This document shows positions 1-11,875 of a stretch of 64,000 nucleotides of DNA, in pieces; position 1 is the stretch's first letter; every line of letters begins with the position of its first letter. Source of the stretch: Pseudo-nitzschia pungens (lineage: Eukaryota > Bacillariophyta > Bacillariophyceae > Bacillariales > Bacillariaceae); contig CM074760.1 in assembly GCA_037355855.1 (NCBI GenBank), positions 7,122,501 through 7,186,500 of the forward strand. Reading direction: 5' to 3'. The notes under the pieces were generated by a model. That model had not been told where the DNA came from, made no database searches, and saw only the letters and a list, made by a program, of their open reading frames with translations. Position numbers and translations under genes: made by a program.

Positions 1-2
1 TG

Positions 3-1034
3 CGGACGGTTCCCGCGACCATTTCCTCGGCGGTTCCCACGCTCGAGTCGCTCGATCAGACGCTGGAACTGATGCAGCGGACGGGGGCCTCCTCGGTGGT
101 AGCGGTCGGAAGCGGATCGGCCATGGATCTGGCCAAGGCCGTGGCGGCGAGCATTTCGGCAACGACAACGACAGCGACAACGACGACACAAAGGGTCCCC
201 CTGGTCATGGTGCCGGCCACCTACAGCGCGCTCGTAGCGGCGGGAGCGAGCCATTCGCTGCTGCTGGACGGCGCCGAAGAAACGCTGGTGCCATTTCCGC
301 ACATTCACCAATCACTGTTGTGGGATTTGGATGCCGATGAAAACGCTGATGTAAATGAAGACGGAGATGCTGTGGTACAGTCGTCCGTGGTCGCCACCCT
401 GGATCACGGCAAGTACATGCATGGTTTGCAAGGCGAGAACGATCGGGACGTCCTTTTGTACGCCGTGTCCGCGCTGTTGCTCGACGCGGTGTACCGCAAC
501 AGCGCCCACCCATCGTTGCAGGGCCTCCTCTCGGAAACCAGCGAGCTGCTTGCGCTGCGGAACAACGGAGAAAGCGGGGGCAGCGACGACGAAAGCGACG
601 CAGACGTGCGCTCCCTCACGAGCATGTTGTACCGGTCCTCCAACCTGCTGTCGTACGGACTCGACGGGAACAATTTGGACGACGAAGCGAACCGATCGAT
701 TCCGCTGGCGCTGGCATCGTCGCTGATCCCGACGCTCTTTCCGGAAACCCACCCTTTGTCGTTTTTCGCGGGCCTCGTCCCCGGCCTGTCCGCGCTGTGC
801 GCCAGCAGCGGCACCGCCGACGCCACAGCGCAAGAGCTCCTGGAACAGCTGGGAGGTTCGCGCACGACGCAAATGCCTCCGCCGCCGCTCCGGGTAAGGG
901 ACGCGTCTCTGGATGGCTTTTCCGTCCCGGACATGGCGGTGTCGCACCTGCGATCGAACCAGGCCGCGTGGAAGGCCCTCGACGCTCCCGACGATGTGCT
1001 CGTGAGGGTGTTGCAGGACAGCCTCGAGCGCTGA
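3..1034 (+). CDS. Iron-containing alcohol dehydrogenase family protein, 5' truncated by window edge
   Basis: The reading frame is open from base 3, so the N-terminus lies outside the window; 343 codons plus stop are present. Near the visible N-terminus is GSGSAMDLAKA, which matches the glycine-rich NAD(P)-binding turn (GGGSxxDxAK) of group III iron-dependent alcohol dehydrogenases and maleylacetate reductases. It is followed by a PATYSA segment where the family has PTT(A/Y). The C-terminal half is helical and Ala/Leu-rich. I do not clearly see the usual three metal-binding histidines; ETHPLSFFAGLVPGL is the best candidate stretch. The protein may therefore be a divergent or non-metal member. 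A Thr/Ala/Gln-rich insertion follows the nucleotide motif. Substrate unknown. Family assignment is moderately sure, function is not. Confidence 0.6.
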   Translation, partial: RTVPATISSAVPTLESLDQTLELMQRTGASSVVAVGSGSAMDLAKAVAASISATTTTATTTTQRVPLVMVPATYSALVAAGASHSLLLDGAEETLVPFPHIHQSLLWDLDADENADVNEDGDAVVQSSVVATLDHGKYMHGLQGENDRDVLLYAVSALLLDAVYRNSAHPSLQGLLSETSELLALRNNGESGGSDDESDADVRSLTSMLYRSSNLLSYGLDGNNLDDEANRSIPLALASSLIPTLFPETHPLSFFAGLVPGLSALCASSGTADATAQELLEQLGGSRTTQMPPPPLRVRDASLDGFSVPDMAVSHLRSNQAAWKALDAPDDVLVRVLQDSLER

Positions 1035-2086
1035 GCGCTGCCGATTCAGCCGGGGATCCTTTCGTTCGGATCGTCCGTGCGGGCATCGAACGGACGGATG
1101 GACGAATGGACGAATGGACGAATCAATCTGTTGCGGATGATTCCCCTACTTCTATGGAGTCGATAGAAACCAACTACGCGTACTATTTCAAAGTCCTATT
1201 CCGGAGAGAATTGGCACTATCAACTAAGGTATGAATATGAACTCCTACGAAGTACGTACCGGTACGTACTAAACTTTGGAATTTGGGAAACCAATGTCAA
1301 AGAACAAAGTTTACGATGGTCGCTAAGACTAATTACCAGGTAATCTTACTTCGTCTTTCACTCGAAAGCCGTAACAAAAAAATAATGGATGTAACTTTCC
1401 AGGAAACTCCAACAAAAGTGAGGTTGTCCATTCCGAGTGCTGATAGTGTGTTTTGTCTCGTGTCTAGTGTCTAGTGTCTCTTGTGGTCGCCCTCGCCTCC
1501 TTTCATGTGAATCCAACCCAAGCAAGTACAAGTATTGAGTAAGGTTATTTATTGCCCCTTGCCTGCTTCCAAGGGATAAGTTACGCACGAGTTTCGAAGT
1601 TGTGATTGGGATTCATTCCAAATCGATGGAAGCTCGCATCGCGCTTTTCAAAAAAGCCCGTCTCTGCGCGCAGCGACGACTCGCGCTGTATCATTATTTT
1701 TATCGCAGTAATGCGTGCATGCGTGCCCGCTAGCGGCACTCGTGACGAGCCTCATCGGCAAGGTTGGCCAATCTGCGGTTTTGAAATTCACCAATTTAGA
1801 AATTTAGAAATAATAATTTTCGAAAGACGCACAGGACTCGGTGGCAAAGAACGATGAAGCAGTAAGGTGAACTTACCATTCGTAGTGATAATAAGACCTT
1901 ACCGCCATCATTGTGAATAGCAACGCTGATGAGGAACACCAGAAAGTCCGGGATAGAGAAACTGATTCGGTACGAGTACGAGTAAGGTTACGGTACCAAC
2001 CGATCATTCCATCGATAATAGCCTTATTATTATTCTAACTTCGCACGCATTGCATCGCATCGCATCGCAATCCATCCGTGCCAAGG
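1035..2086. other. Intergenic region
   Basis: No convincing coding potential. It holds the 3' flank of the dehydrogenase gene and the 5' flank of the WD40 gene. Visible elements are a 20-bp perfect palindrome (1251-1270), a GTAAGGTTAC dyad (1982-1991) and a short CATCG tandem repeat at about 2049-2067, just before the WD40 start codon. Confidence 0.7.
1251..1270. repeat. 20-bp perfect palindrome
   Basis: AGTACGTACC followed directly by its reverse complement GGTACGTACT, with no spacer. It lies about 220 bp after the dehydrogenase stop codon. It could be a protein-binding dyad or chance in a GTAC-rich intergenic background. Confidence 0.8.
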
Positions 2087-5000
2087 ATGAGCAGCAACGG
2101 CAACAGCGACAGCAGCAGCAACAGCAACAGCAGCAGCCCGGATCCATCGGTTCGAACAACCGTCTCGACAAAAACGAATGCGACGACGACCTCGGAATCA
2201 CCAATCAACAGTAACGGCAACATTAACGGCAACATTGACAACAACATTAACAGCAACAAACACGACGACGACAACCACCGCATCCATCGCAGCCAAACCA
2301 GCGAGAGCGACAACGCGAGCACGGAATCCTCTCTTCCCCGGACCAGGCCGTTGTCTCCCAACAGCCGCAGCCTGATACGGAAAATTCTGTCGTCGTCGCC
2401 CCACGTGCGGCCGAGACCGGAAGTCCTCACCGAACATTCGCGGTCGCGGTCGCATCACTCGGAAAGCAACAACGGTCGTCGCGTCGGAAGCGGCAACAGT
2501 AGCGGCAGCAAGGGCCCGATCGACGCGTTGGAAGTGCGCGATTCGGGACCGCTGCCCACCGGTGACAACGAGAATGACAACGATGAAAACGATATCAGCA
2601 GCAACAACAACAATACAAACAATACAAACAATGCAAACAATGCGAACAATACCAACAACCACCACAAACCGAATCTCACCCATTTCAACAACCGCGACCG
2701 TGTTCAGAACCAAAATTCTCCGAAGGAAGAACTCCTCCGACCCGAAGAAATCCTGCGAGCCGAAGAGATCCTTCGAGAAGCACGAATGGCGACGGCATCG
2801 GCGACGAGCAGCCCGGTAAACACGAACGCGAACAGGAACACGAACACGAACACGAACATGCATATGAACATGCATATGAACATGCATATGAACATGCATA
2901 TGAACATGCATATGAACATGCATATGAACCCCCGCATCGATCTAACGAAACGTCTGGCAGGGAGCAGCCGGACCGTGATCAACGGTGACTTTGGAGAGGA
3001 CGACAGCGAAAACGACTCCGGCAACGATTCGTGCTCCGCATCACCGCCCTGTTCGTCGGTGTCATCGCCGCAGCCCCCGTTGCTCACGAAAGAATCGGCC
3101 CTCGCCGAGCTGTTGGAACGCGAAAAGGAGGGGAACCCCGACCTCGGTGGACCACCGGCCATCACCGTTGCCGCTTCGATCGATGCCGGCGACGACGAGA
3201 TCGAAATCGAGATCGGAATCGGAATCGATGACGACGCAACCGCGACTCCCACGAGCGCGAACGCAAACGCAAATCCAAACGCGAACGCGAACCAGGAACC
3301 CCAGATCCGGAGCATGGCGTCCCGGGTGGCGTCCATCGAGGACTTCAACAAGGCGGTCGAAACCTGTCTGCCGTCGCGCTTGCTCAACGACATGAACCAC
3401 GCGGAGGATTCCGGATCGCCGCTGCCGCAGGAAAAAATGCTCAGCCGGTTGGACGGGATCCATACCTCCTCGGCGCTCCGCAAGCCGTCGTCGACGAGGG
3501 ATCCCGAGGCGTCCATGACGATGACCGTGGACTCGGAGGTCGAGCGCGTGCCGGTGCAGCCGGTGCGGATCCGATCCGCGGAGGTGACCGCTTCCGACCA
3601 AGACCCCGACGACGCCATCGGAAGCTGGTTTACCTTTTTCATGGGATCGATCAGCAACGACGAGCACGACGACATTATCAACAGCAACAGCAACAACAAC
3701 CACAGCAACAACAACAACAACAATCACAAGGACGACTACGGCAACTTCGAGGGGGGATCGTCGCAGAGCAACCGGGATGCCACATCGCCGAGCATTCCCT
3801 TTTTCCAGCGCGCTGCATCCGGTTCCAGCCAGCACCGATTGGTCCAAGCCCCGGAGATGGAGTCCAAGGACGGGCAAATTCACAACCATCCCCCCTTACC
3901 CCATCCAGCGCCCCCTCTATCCTTTTCCGAAGCGGTCCGAGCCTCCCGCAGGGACAACGATGCCCGCAAAAACCACACCCTCCCGAACTGGGTCGACAAC
4001 AAGTTTGCCTTTCGAGAGCAAATCCCGGGGAACGGGACGTATCGCCTCGGAGACTCCAAGACCATTGTCGTCCACGAGATTGCCAGAGGAAACTGGACCT
4101 GGTGCACGGCCTGGTCCCCCGACGGCACAAAGCTGGCGATTGCGACGGAGAACCACTACCTGGCGGTCATTGACACGGACCGTCTCCTCCGTGTGGCGCG
4201 TGGCCCACGACAAGGTGGTCCGGGGTCCGCAAAAGGAGGCGACGACGCAATCGATTCGGAGCATTGCCTGGGGGGAACACTTTCTGGCCATTGGCGGGAT
4301 CGGAAACGCCGTCTCCATACTGGCTCCGACCGAGCCCTACCCCGTTCTGCACACGATCCATCCCACCGGGTTTGTGGGATCGATCGATTGGCTCAAGGGA
4401 TCGAACAAGCTGCTGGTCGGAAGCCGCAACGGCACCACCACCATTCACGAGATCTGGGAAAACCACGATCCCAAGAACGTCGACTTTCCGGACTTTCCCA
4501 GCACGCGGGCCCAATCGGTGCGAGAAATCAACAGCAAGGTCATACACACGATCGACCGGGGAAGGGCCTGGGTCAACGCCGTCCGGTTCCAGCCCGGGGC
4601 AAACTTTTTTGCCATGGGAGACAGCCACGGGATCCTCTCGGTGTACGGATTCGAAAACGCAACCATGATGGAGCTCACCAACGTGGCCAACTTCCGGCTC
4701 GAGGATTCCATCCTGGACATCGAATGGTCGCCGGACGGAAATTACCTGTACGCGGGTGGCGAGGACTTTGCCATCACGGCCATCAGCACGCGGCACTGGG
4801 AGCCGGTGCACAAGATCAAGCGAAACCGGTGGGTTCAGTTCGTTGCCTCGTCGAACGGATCCACGCACCTGGCCGTGGGGGGTGTCACCTCGGAGGTCTC
4901 CATCCTGGAGGTGAAAAACGGCTGGGACAACATCATCAACGTGGGGCTCAAGGGACTCGTTCCGCTCTCGGCCAGCTGGCATCCGGACGACAAGTACCTG

Positions 5001-6171
5001 GTCCTCACGGGACAAAACAACAGCATCCTGGCGATCGAAACCACCAACACGCGGCACGTATCCGGGCACTTTTTGCGATCGTCTTCTCCCGTTCTGTCCA
5101 TTGCCTTTTCTCCGGATGCCCACATGGCGGCCATCGGGAACGAGATGGGCGTGGTGGGAATATTCCTGTTGTCGGGCACCACCTTTGTATCGGTGTACGA
5201 GATGGTCGTCGATTTGTCGGGATCTCTCTCCATCGAGTGGAGCCCCAACGGATCCTTCGTGGTGATTGCGGCCGGGAACAAGGTCGTTGTCGTGGCAAGA
5301 ACCGAAACGCTTCCCGGATCCGCTCCGCCCAACACGTCGGGATTCTTTGTGGCCAACGTGGTCCGAGACCTGGGCCCTCTCCACGACCTGTCGATCGATC
5401 CCACCAGCCGGTTTGTGGCCGTGAGCGGTCCCAAGACATGGGTCCTGAGCGCCACGGCGAGCTTCAAGAACGTTCTGGAGATCGAAAACGGCTGGAGCTA
5501 CCCTGGCGAACTCGTGGTCGAACGACGGCAAGTGGTTCGCAACCATTGGCAGGGACCACAGCCTGGTGATCTACGATACTTCCCGCACGGATCTGTCGCA
5601 GTGGCAATCCGTGTTCACGCTCAGCACAGAGGGGTCGGGCCTCGCCCTGGCCTGGGGAAAATCCACGTCGTCGGTGGGCCTGCAATACTGCGCCTACGGC
5701 GGCGAGGACAAACAAATCCACGTCGTGGAAATCCGCACCAAGGAGCGAAGCTGGGAGACCGTGCTGGCCATACCGCGGGACGGGGAAATCAACGATCTGG
5801 ACTGGAACCGCGACGGCCTGCTGGCGGCGGCGATTTCCAACGGAACCGTGACCGTCGTCGACCTCTCGTACCTGCAGTCGGGATGGGCCGTGAACGAAAT
5901 GGACTACAACTGGCAGCGACAGGCGCTCACCTGTTACACCGAGATCCGAAGGAACAAGGGAAGGCACAGCATGAAAACCGTGCGGTGGATACCCTCTGTG
6001 TCGCCGGACGAACCGGACAGTTTTCTGGCCATCGGGGGGACGGACGGCGAGGTGGAGATCATCGACCTCACGGAAGGCGAGAAGAATCGCAAGGGGTCGC
6101 AACACCGGCAGCTTGCCGACGAATCCAACGATCTGGGACCGCACGAACAGGGATCGAACACCGGAGGATGA
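2087..6171 (+). CDS. WD40-repeat protein with a long low-complexity N-terminus; two +1 frame breaks
   Basis: Start is the ATG at 2087; an in-frame GTG lies 9 bp upstream. The first ~640 residues are disordered, rich in Asn, Ser, Asp and Arg, with a 6-copy Asn-Met-His-Met repeat around residues 257-280. The last ~700 residues form WD40 blades, seen as recurring WSPDG-type turns: WSPDGTKLAIAT, WSPDGNYLYAGG, WSPNGSFVVIAAG, WSNDGKWFATIGRD. There is no stop at the breaks, but homologous-looking sequence moves to the next frame at ~4184-4192 and again at ~5508-5515. Skipping one base at each restores a 1360-residue protein with no lost residues. No intron signals are present. It probably acts as a scaffold; the complex it joins is unknown. 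The 3' end faces the PUB-UBX gene. Confidence 0.8.
2855..2926 (+). repeat. 12-bp minisatellite inside the WD40 gene
   Basis: Six perfect head-to-tail copies of AACATGCATATG, coding Asn-Met-His-Met. Each unit contains two overlapping palindromic hexamers (ATGCAT and CATATG). The tract is in frame and in the disordered N-terminus. Confidence 0.95.
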
Positions 6172-6646
6172 CGGCATTCCCGCAACGCTGCCACCCCGAG
6201 ACCGGACTGTCTCGAACGTTCGGGGATTTGCTGAGGCAAACCGTGCACGGCAAATCCGTTTCGTTGCTAGAACGGGACGAAGTTTATATCACGCTACGAT
6301 TCAAAGTTGTAATAATTACTGTTGGTATTGTACGATCTAATGGACGTCTGTTTTGTCGCAATAATGAATGTTGGTATAATTTTGTACGATCAAATGGACG
6401 TCTACTTTGTGTAATCAACTTAGTCGCAAGGAATCCCGTTTTCCAGGAGATTGGAGCTTTTGTCCGATTGACGACGACACTGCGGAGTTTTTGTTCTTAG
6501 AGGGGATCTCGCATCGTTGAAGCGGCGGTCGCCGTCATCCTTTTCGTGCTGTTGATTGATATTGCTTTCGTAGCCGCGCGCGGTTTGGATTTGCCACCGA
6601 ATCAAGGTCATTATTGCTTGGTCCTTCGTTCGTCCCTAGCAATGCT
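6172..6646. other. Convergent intergenic region with an imperfect tandem duplication
   Basis: It separates the WD40 gene (+) from the PUB-UBX gene (-), so both 3' untranslated regions must lie here. A ~35-40 bp unit beginning TTGGTAT and containing GGACGTCT occurs twice in the same orientation (6322-6356 and 6371-6410). No coding potential is seen. Confidence 0.7.
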
Positions 6647-9043
6647 CTATTCCTCATCCGCGGGAGGCGTCTCTTCGGCGGGATCTTCCGGCGTTGGTGT
6701 TTCCGTATCTTTCGCATCGTCGTCATTCTTTTCTTCGCCTTCGCCTTCGTCCTCGTCGTCGGAAACATCGTGCTCGTACCATACACCACCGCCTCCATCG
6801 ATAAGCTCCGCCTTGTTGTTGTCGTCCTTGGCGTAGATACCAATGCTCTGCATAGTGTGGCTGCCCGTTTTCCTTTTCTTGTCGGCGGCCCTTTCTTTGA
6901 TGCTCGATGTGTCTGCTTTGTTGTTGCTCGCTGCTCCCACCTTCACGACAATATTCGCCGCGGGCATCAACCCGTGCTCACCCAGAGTCTTTTTCATTGC
7001 GGCTTCGTCGGTGGACTTGATAACCAAACGTTTGGCGACGCACGTTATTTGAATCTCGTCCTCCTCCGTGCTGATACTTAGCTCGTCGAGTATCCTTCGT
7101 CAGTGGATCATCTTGGTGCAAGACAGCGTCGTGGATCTTGTTCTTTCCGTCCAATCGAAGCTTCAAGTCGGCACAGCGTTGGATCGACTTCTTCCACTTC
7201 TTCGCTCTCGTCTTCCTCTTCCTCGTCTTCCTCGAGGTTCAGATTGGCGCGATCCAATTCGTCCTGTCGTTTCCTCGCGGCGGCTGCCATTTCTTTCTGA
7301 TTTTTTTGGATCCACTTGTCGATCGTATCCCGTGCAACGACAAGCGGGGCAATGTTGATGACTTTCTGGCCCTTTTTGAGCACCATTTCGGATCCCGATT
7401 TTGCGAAACCAACGCTCTTCAAGACGGCAAGACACGAGGCGTTTCCGCCGATCTTGGCCGCCACGACTTTGTTTTCCAGATTGATCTTTCGGAACTTTTG
7501 GTCGTACGGATTGTTGACAACATTGTTGAGGAACGTGCGAATGAGTCTGGCGGAATCTTCCACGCTGGCTACCGAGTCGTCCTTCACGAGGTCGTCCAGT
7601 TTCATTCCGATTCGGTCCGTCAAGCGCTCTCGAGCCGAGAACGAAAAAGACGCCGCGCTGGCGGACTTGATGAGCTTGCTCGTCATTTCGTCGTATTTTG
7701 CGTTCTCTTCCGCGGTGACGGGAGGCGAAAACGGAGCAGCTCCGAAGAGACCCATCATGAAATTGCGCATCATGTCTTCCGATTTTGGCATGCCTTGAAA
7801 CATGTGGATAATTTTCCCATCTTTGATTCCGAAAACCGTTGGCAGGGCGGTGACCTCCAGGGCCTGACTGACCGGACGCTCGTTGTCGGAGTTTACCTTG
7901 ACCAATCGAAACATTCCACCGGATTTGATCGCCATATCTTCCAGCGCAGGTCCGAGAACCTTGCACGGTCCGCACCTAACCAGTCGGTTTCGAAAAAATC
8001 GAACAAAGAGGACGAATCCATGAGAATAAAGAAAAGCGCACGCCGCACCATCTGCCAATAGTGCATCTGGAAAGCTCCCAAACGAATATTAATAAAAACT
8101 AATCTTACCAGTCCGCGTAAACGTCCAACAACACCGGGACAGGTGATTCGAGCACCAGCTCTTGAAGTTGGGCCGTTGTCGCTTCGAATACGACATCTTC
8201 CTTTTTCGCGGGCTTTGGCATATTATTGGCCGCACTCGTGCTCGGGGCTGCAACCGGCGCTGGCGTCGGTGCCGTTGCTGGAAGCTTGGTAGGATCGAAA
8301 TCGGATTTGACTTCGACAAAGTCTGGCGATTTTTCCGTCGTGGGAGCTGGAGACGAGCCTGCACTAGCTGCCATTTCTTGTTCCTCCTCTTCCGCGTCCA
8401 TTTGATCTGCCAACAGAATAGCGCGGGCATCCTCGATATTGTTTTCCGCAAAGGCAAGTGCTCTGCGAGACATGAAGACATCAAAACCTTCTCCCGTGAG
8501 TGTTTTGACGTTTTCCGAGTCTTCCGGAATCTGTTCAATCAAGTCGAGTTCTTGCTGGATCATGGCCTTTGCGGCCGATTCGTGGAAGACGCGTTTGTTT
8601 CCATCCCCTATTGTAGATGTTGCCCCGAGGGCTGCCATCGCCAGATGAGGGTCTACCTTCATCTCTTCGGCAATCCGATCGGAGAGTTCAACGGGATCTA
8701 CTTCCGGTTGCGATTGCTGCTGCTGCTGCTTCTGCTCGGGCATGGCGCAGACTCCATCTTTGCATTCCGTGCCGTCGTCATTTGCTGGAGCGGACAAACC
8801 GAGTTTTTCCATGGCAGCATACACTTTTTCGTCCAGGCTTTTTTCTTGGGTAACCGTTGTTGCATCGTCGCCACCGCGTAATTCTATCACAGAACGATGC
8901 GTTGACGACAAGGTCCGTGTCCTTTTCGGCACAAAGGCCGTCGTCCCAAAGGGATTCGCAGCATCGACAACGCAATTGTTGCTCGTGACCAGCGCAAAGA
9001 GAGACGCGATTGCTATGCGCGACTTGGAATAAGATGTCAACAT
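6647..9043 (-). CDS. UBA-like/thioredoxin/PUB/UBX protein with secretory leader; candidate SELMA factor; two +1 frame breaks
   Basis: Exons 8109-9043 and 6647-7975; the 133-bp GT-AG intron splits the Trp codon of the WCGPC active site. The ATG at 9043 opens a signal peptide (hydrophobic core AIASLFALV, likely cut after CVVDA) and then a basic, Ser/Thr-rich transit-like stretch. Next come a UBA-like helical segment (~residues 190-240), a thioredoxin fold with CGPC at 313-316 and the cis-proline ALPT, a PUB domain (~450-535), an acidic coil, and a C-terminal UBX fold with an acidic tail. PUB and UBX domains bind Cdc48/p97. The UBX part needs one base skipped at ~7171-7186 and one at ~7090-7098; this gives 753 residues. 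In diatoms, thioredoxin-PUB proteins belong to SELMA, the ERAD-derived plastid import machinery. A cleavage site not followed by Phe would fit retention in the periplastid compartment. SELMA membership is inference. Confidence 0.75.
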
Positions 9044-9623
9044 GGTAGAGAAGGAAGGAATCACTTCGAGTGTGTGAATATGGAGGATCGACACTGGATC
9101 GGCCTCGTCTACGACAACGACGGCAAACAGAAAAAATCAACCCTGCAACGGAAGCTCGAATACTGCACATCACTGTAGTAAAAATTACGCTCTGTCTGTG
9201 GTGCTTCAGTCGTCGAAGCAAGACTACAAATTACGACATCGGATATCTTCCATCATGCATGCACGGATACGTACGGTTACGTTCCTTCCTTCCTTTCCAC
9301 GTGTCGTCGGATGAGGCGCGCCAAATGCCTCACCTTTAAACTACTTGGTATTAGCATACTCATTTGAGATACATAACCTATGCCTCTGTTGATAAGGATG
9401 ATTGAGAGATTGAGAGATCACATCGTCCAAGATAGGAAAAGTATGATACCAAAGCATTTGGTATCTTTTGCCACAAAATCTTCTATGACACGCGGTGATG
9501 CATCTATTCGTAATTGCTGCCATACCGGTATGACATAAGCGAGTAGAAGTGCAAGATACTAGACTTCAGAGCGAATCGAAAATCATTCATTCACACTTCG
9601 TCACAAGTTAGGGTCCAGGGTGA
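9044..9623. other. Divergent intergenic region
   Basis: Shared 5' flank of the PUB-UBX gene (-) and the sulfatase gene (+). I see no coding potential, strong repeat or dyad motif here. Confidence 0.6.
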
Positions 9624-11806
9624 ATGTTTGATGACGATATGCACATTGGGAAGATTTCGAAGATGATGAAGTATGCGGGAAACATTTTGGTTCTTGTTGC
9701 ACTTGCATTATGTTTGATTGCCGCCGAAACAACCCCAAATGCGAAAGATGGCCGTCCAAACTTCATAGTCTTCTTCGTCGATGACTTGGGCTATGGCGAT
9801 TTGGGATTTACAGGTACGTGTACTGCTGTAACGCAAATGAAGGCTGGCTTTGCATCGTTGCATTCAACCACGAATGATTTCTACTGATGCGTTCAAGTGC
9901 CATCAATCGTTTTCCAGGTCATCCCACAACCAAAACACCCAATTTGGACAGCTTGGCATGGAATGGGAAAATATTGACAACTTGGTACAGCGGATGCAAT
10001 GTGTGCACGGGGAGTCGAGCGGCGCTCATGACTGGTCGGCAATTTGCACGAACCGGTCTCCCCGGTGTGATTGGGCCGGACTGCTCCTACGGGTTGAATC
10101 TAAAGGAAATAACAATCGCCGAGCAATTGAAAAAGGGCGGATATTCCACTGCCATTGTCGGGAAATGGCATCTCGGACAACGAAAAGTGTACTTGCCGAG
10201 CAACAGGGGTTTCGATTATTACCTCGGCATTCCATTCAGTGATGACATGGGAATCGGATGGGAAAGTTCGTGTGACGCTCTAGAATCCACACATGACGTG
10301 GTCTTTCCAGTGAACAAAGACGTAGCGGGGCATTCTTTTCGTGGATGGTCTGCAAGAAGAATGTATGAAGAGATGGGACTCATGGACCCGAAAAGGTTTG
10401 CTGACGAGGTCAATGACGATCTCCGCGACGATGATTCGGGTAAGATCTGGCTTCCGTTGGTGTATCAGAAATTCAACCAAACAAGAATACTTGAGCAGCC
10501 CGTTGATTTGACGACCCTTGCCGAAAAGTATAGTAGTTTTGCAACAAGTTTCATTGAAGACCATCAAAATTCGTCGAAACCGTTTTTCTTGTATGTTCCC
10601 TTTTCTCATGTCCATGTTACCGCAAAGGAATCCGCAACGGAGAGTCAGTATGCTGGTTGTAACTTTCGCAACGCAACAAAGCGAGGAAAATTCGGAGACG
10701 CACTGGCAGAAACTGATTGGATCGCGGGTAACATTGTCCGAAAGGTCCGCGAGCTGGGGTTGGAGGAGAACACGTTGATTCTTTTTACCAGTGACAACGG
10801 ACCTTGGATGACGACGGGACTGTCGGGAGGAAGCGAAGGTTTATTTACGGGTCGTTTTGCGGAGGGCTACACAAACACAGCGAAAGGGTCAACTTGGGTA
10901 CGCTCGATCATGACCCAACGAATGGATTTATGCATATCGATTCTTCGTCATTTCTTTGTGATTACATATCTAACGCGACCAGTTTATTGTCTACTCCGTA
11001 TGCATTGCAGGAAGGTGGGATCCGAGAACCAGCCTTCGCTTACTGGAAAGGCAAAATTGCTCCGTTCACCCGCACGTCGGAAGTGATTAGTTCGCTCGAC
11101 GTGTTTCCGACATTGTCAGCGCTAGCAGGTATACCACTTCCAGACGACCGTCCGTTTGACGGGAAAGACATGTCTAAAATACTTCTCAACAAGGACGCTA
11201 AATCCGAACACGACTTTCTCTTCTTTTACGGGACCTGTAGCGGAGAACCTTATTGGAGTGTATCGAGTGTTCGGCACGGGAAATATAAGGTAAGACAAAT
11301 ATTCCCGAGTCGACATTCATGGCTACGCTTTCGTCCTTTCGTAACTGATCACGTTGACCTTTGTTCTACTGATTCCATAATAGGCTCACTGGTGCACCGC
11401 TCCCGGACTTGGCAACTATGACCCAGCTCTGACAAGAAGATATGACCCTCCCCTGCTTTTTGATGTTGAGAAAGATCCGAGTGAATCCGAACCAATCAGT
11501 GTCAACGCGATGCCTACAAACGAAGAAGACCTTCGGGCTATGAGAAGAATTTTGGCTGCGTATGCCATGGAGAAATCGACGTTTGAATTTGGCAACATAA
11601 CGCAAGAGCCGGATGGCGATGGGGAAGGTCCTGGTAGCTATGCATTGTGCTGCGATAGGTCGATAGACTGCTATTGCCAAGATAGAGTGGGCATTTTGAA
11701 CCTGGGTACGAAGAAACACCACGATCGATACCACGAGGCAATGGGGGACGAGGAACCTCTACTGCCCGGAACACAATATCAAACCATGCTTCGAAATCTT
11801 GGATAA
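9624..11806 (+). CDS. Secreted sulfatase (arylsulfatase family)
   Basis: Four exons: 9624-9813, 9918-10897, 11011-11289 and 11384-11806, all with GT-AG introns of 94-113 bp; 623 residues. A signal peptide (core ILVLVALALCLIAA) follows the start; the ATG at 9663 is an alternative start. Sulfatase landmarks in order are VDDLGYGDLG (calcium ligands), the formylglycine motif CTGSRAALMTGR, VGKWHLG, and TSDNGPW (calcium-binding Asp-Asn). Family members cleave sulfate esters after the motif cysteine is oxidised to formylglycine. The third motif position is Gly where C-x-P/A-x-R is usual. It probably acts on sulfated polysaccharides outside the cell or in the secretory path; substrate unknown. Its stop is 69 bp from that of convergent SPT5. 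Confidence 0.9.
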
Positions 11807-11875
11807 AGACAAGTAGCTAGTACAAAGTATCGTCTAGTATTGATTATGGTTGCACCGCTTCGAAAGGAAGAACTC

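Noticed and set aside
4167..5546. 459-codon open frame antisense to the WD40 gene
   Set aside because: Mirror of a GC-rich coding strand; no domain, and the sense frame has clear WD40 motifs.
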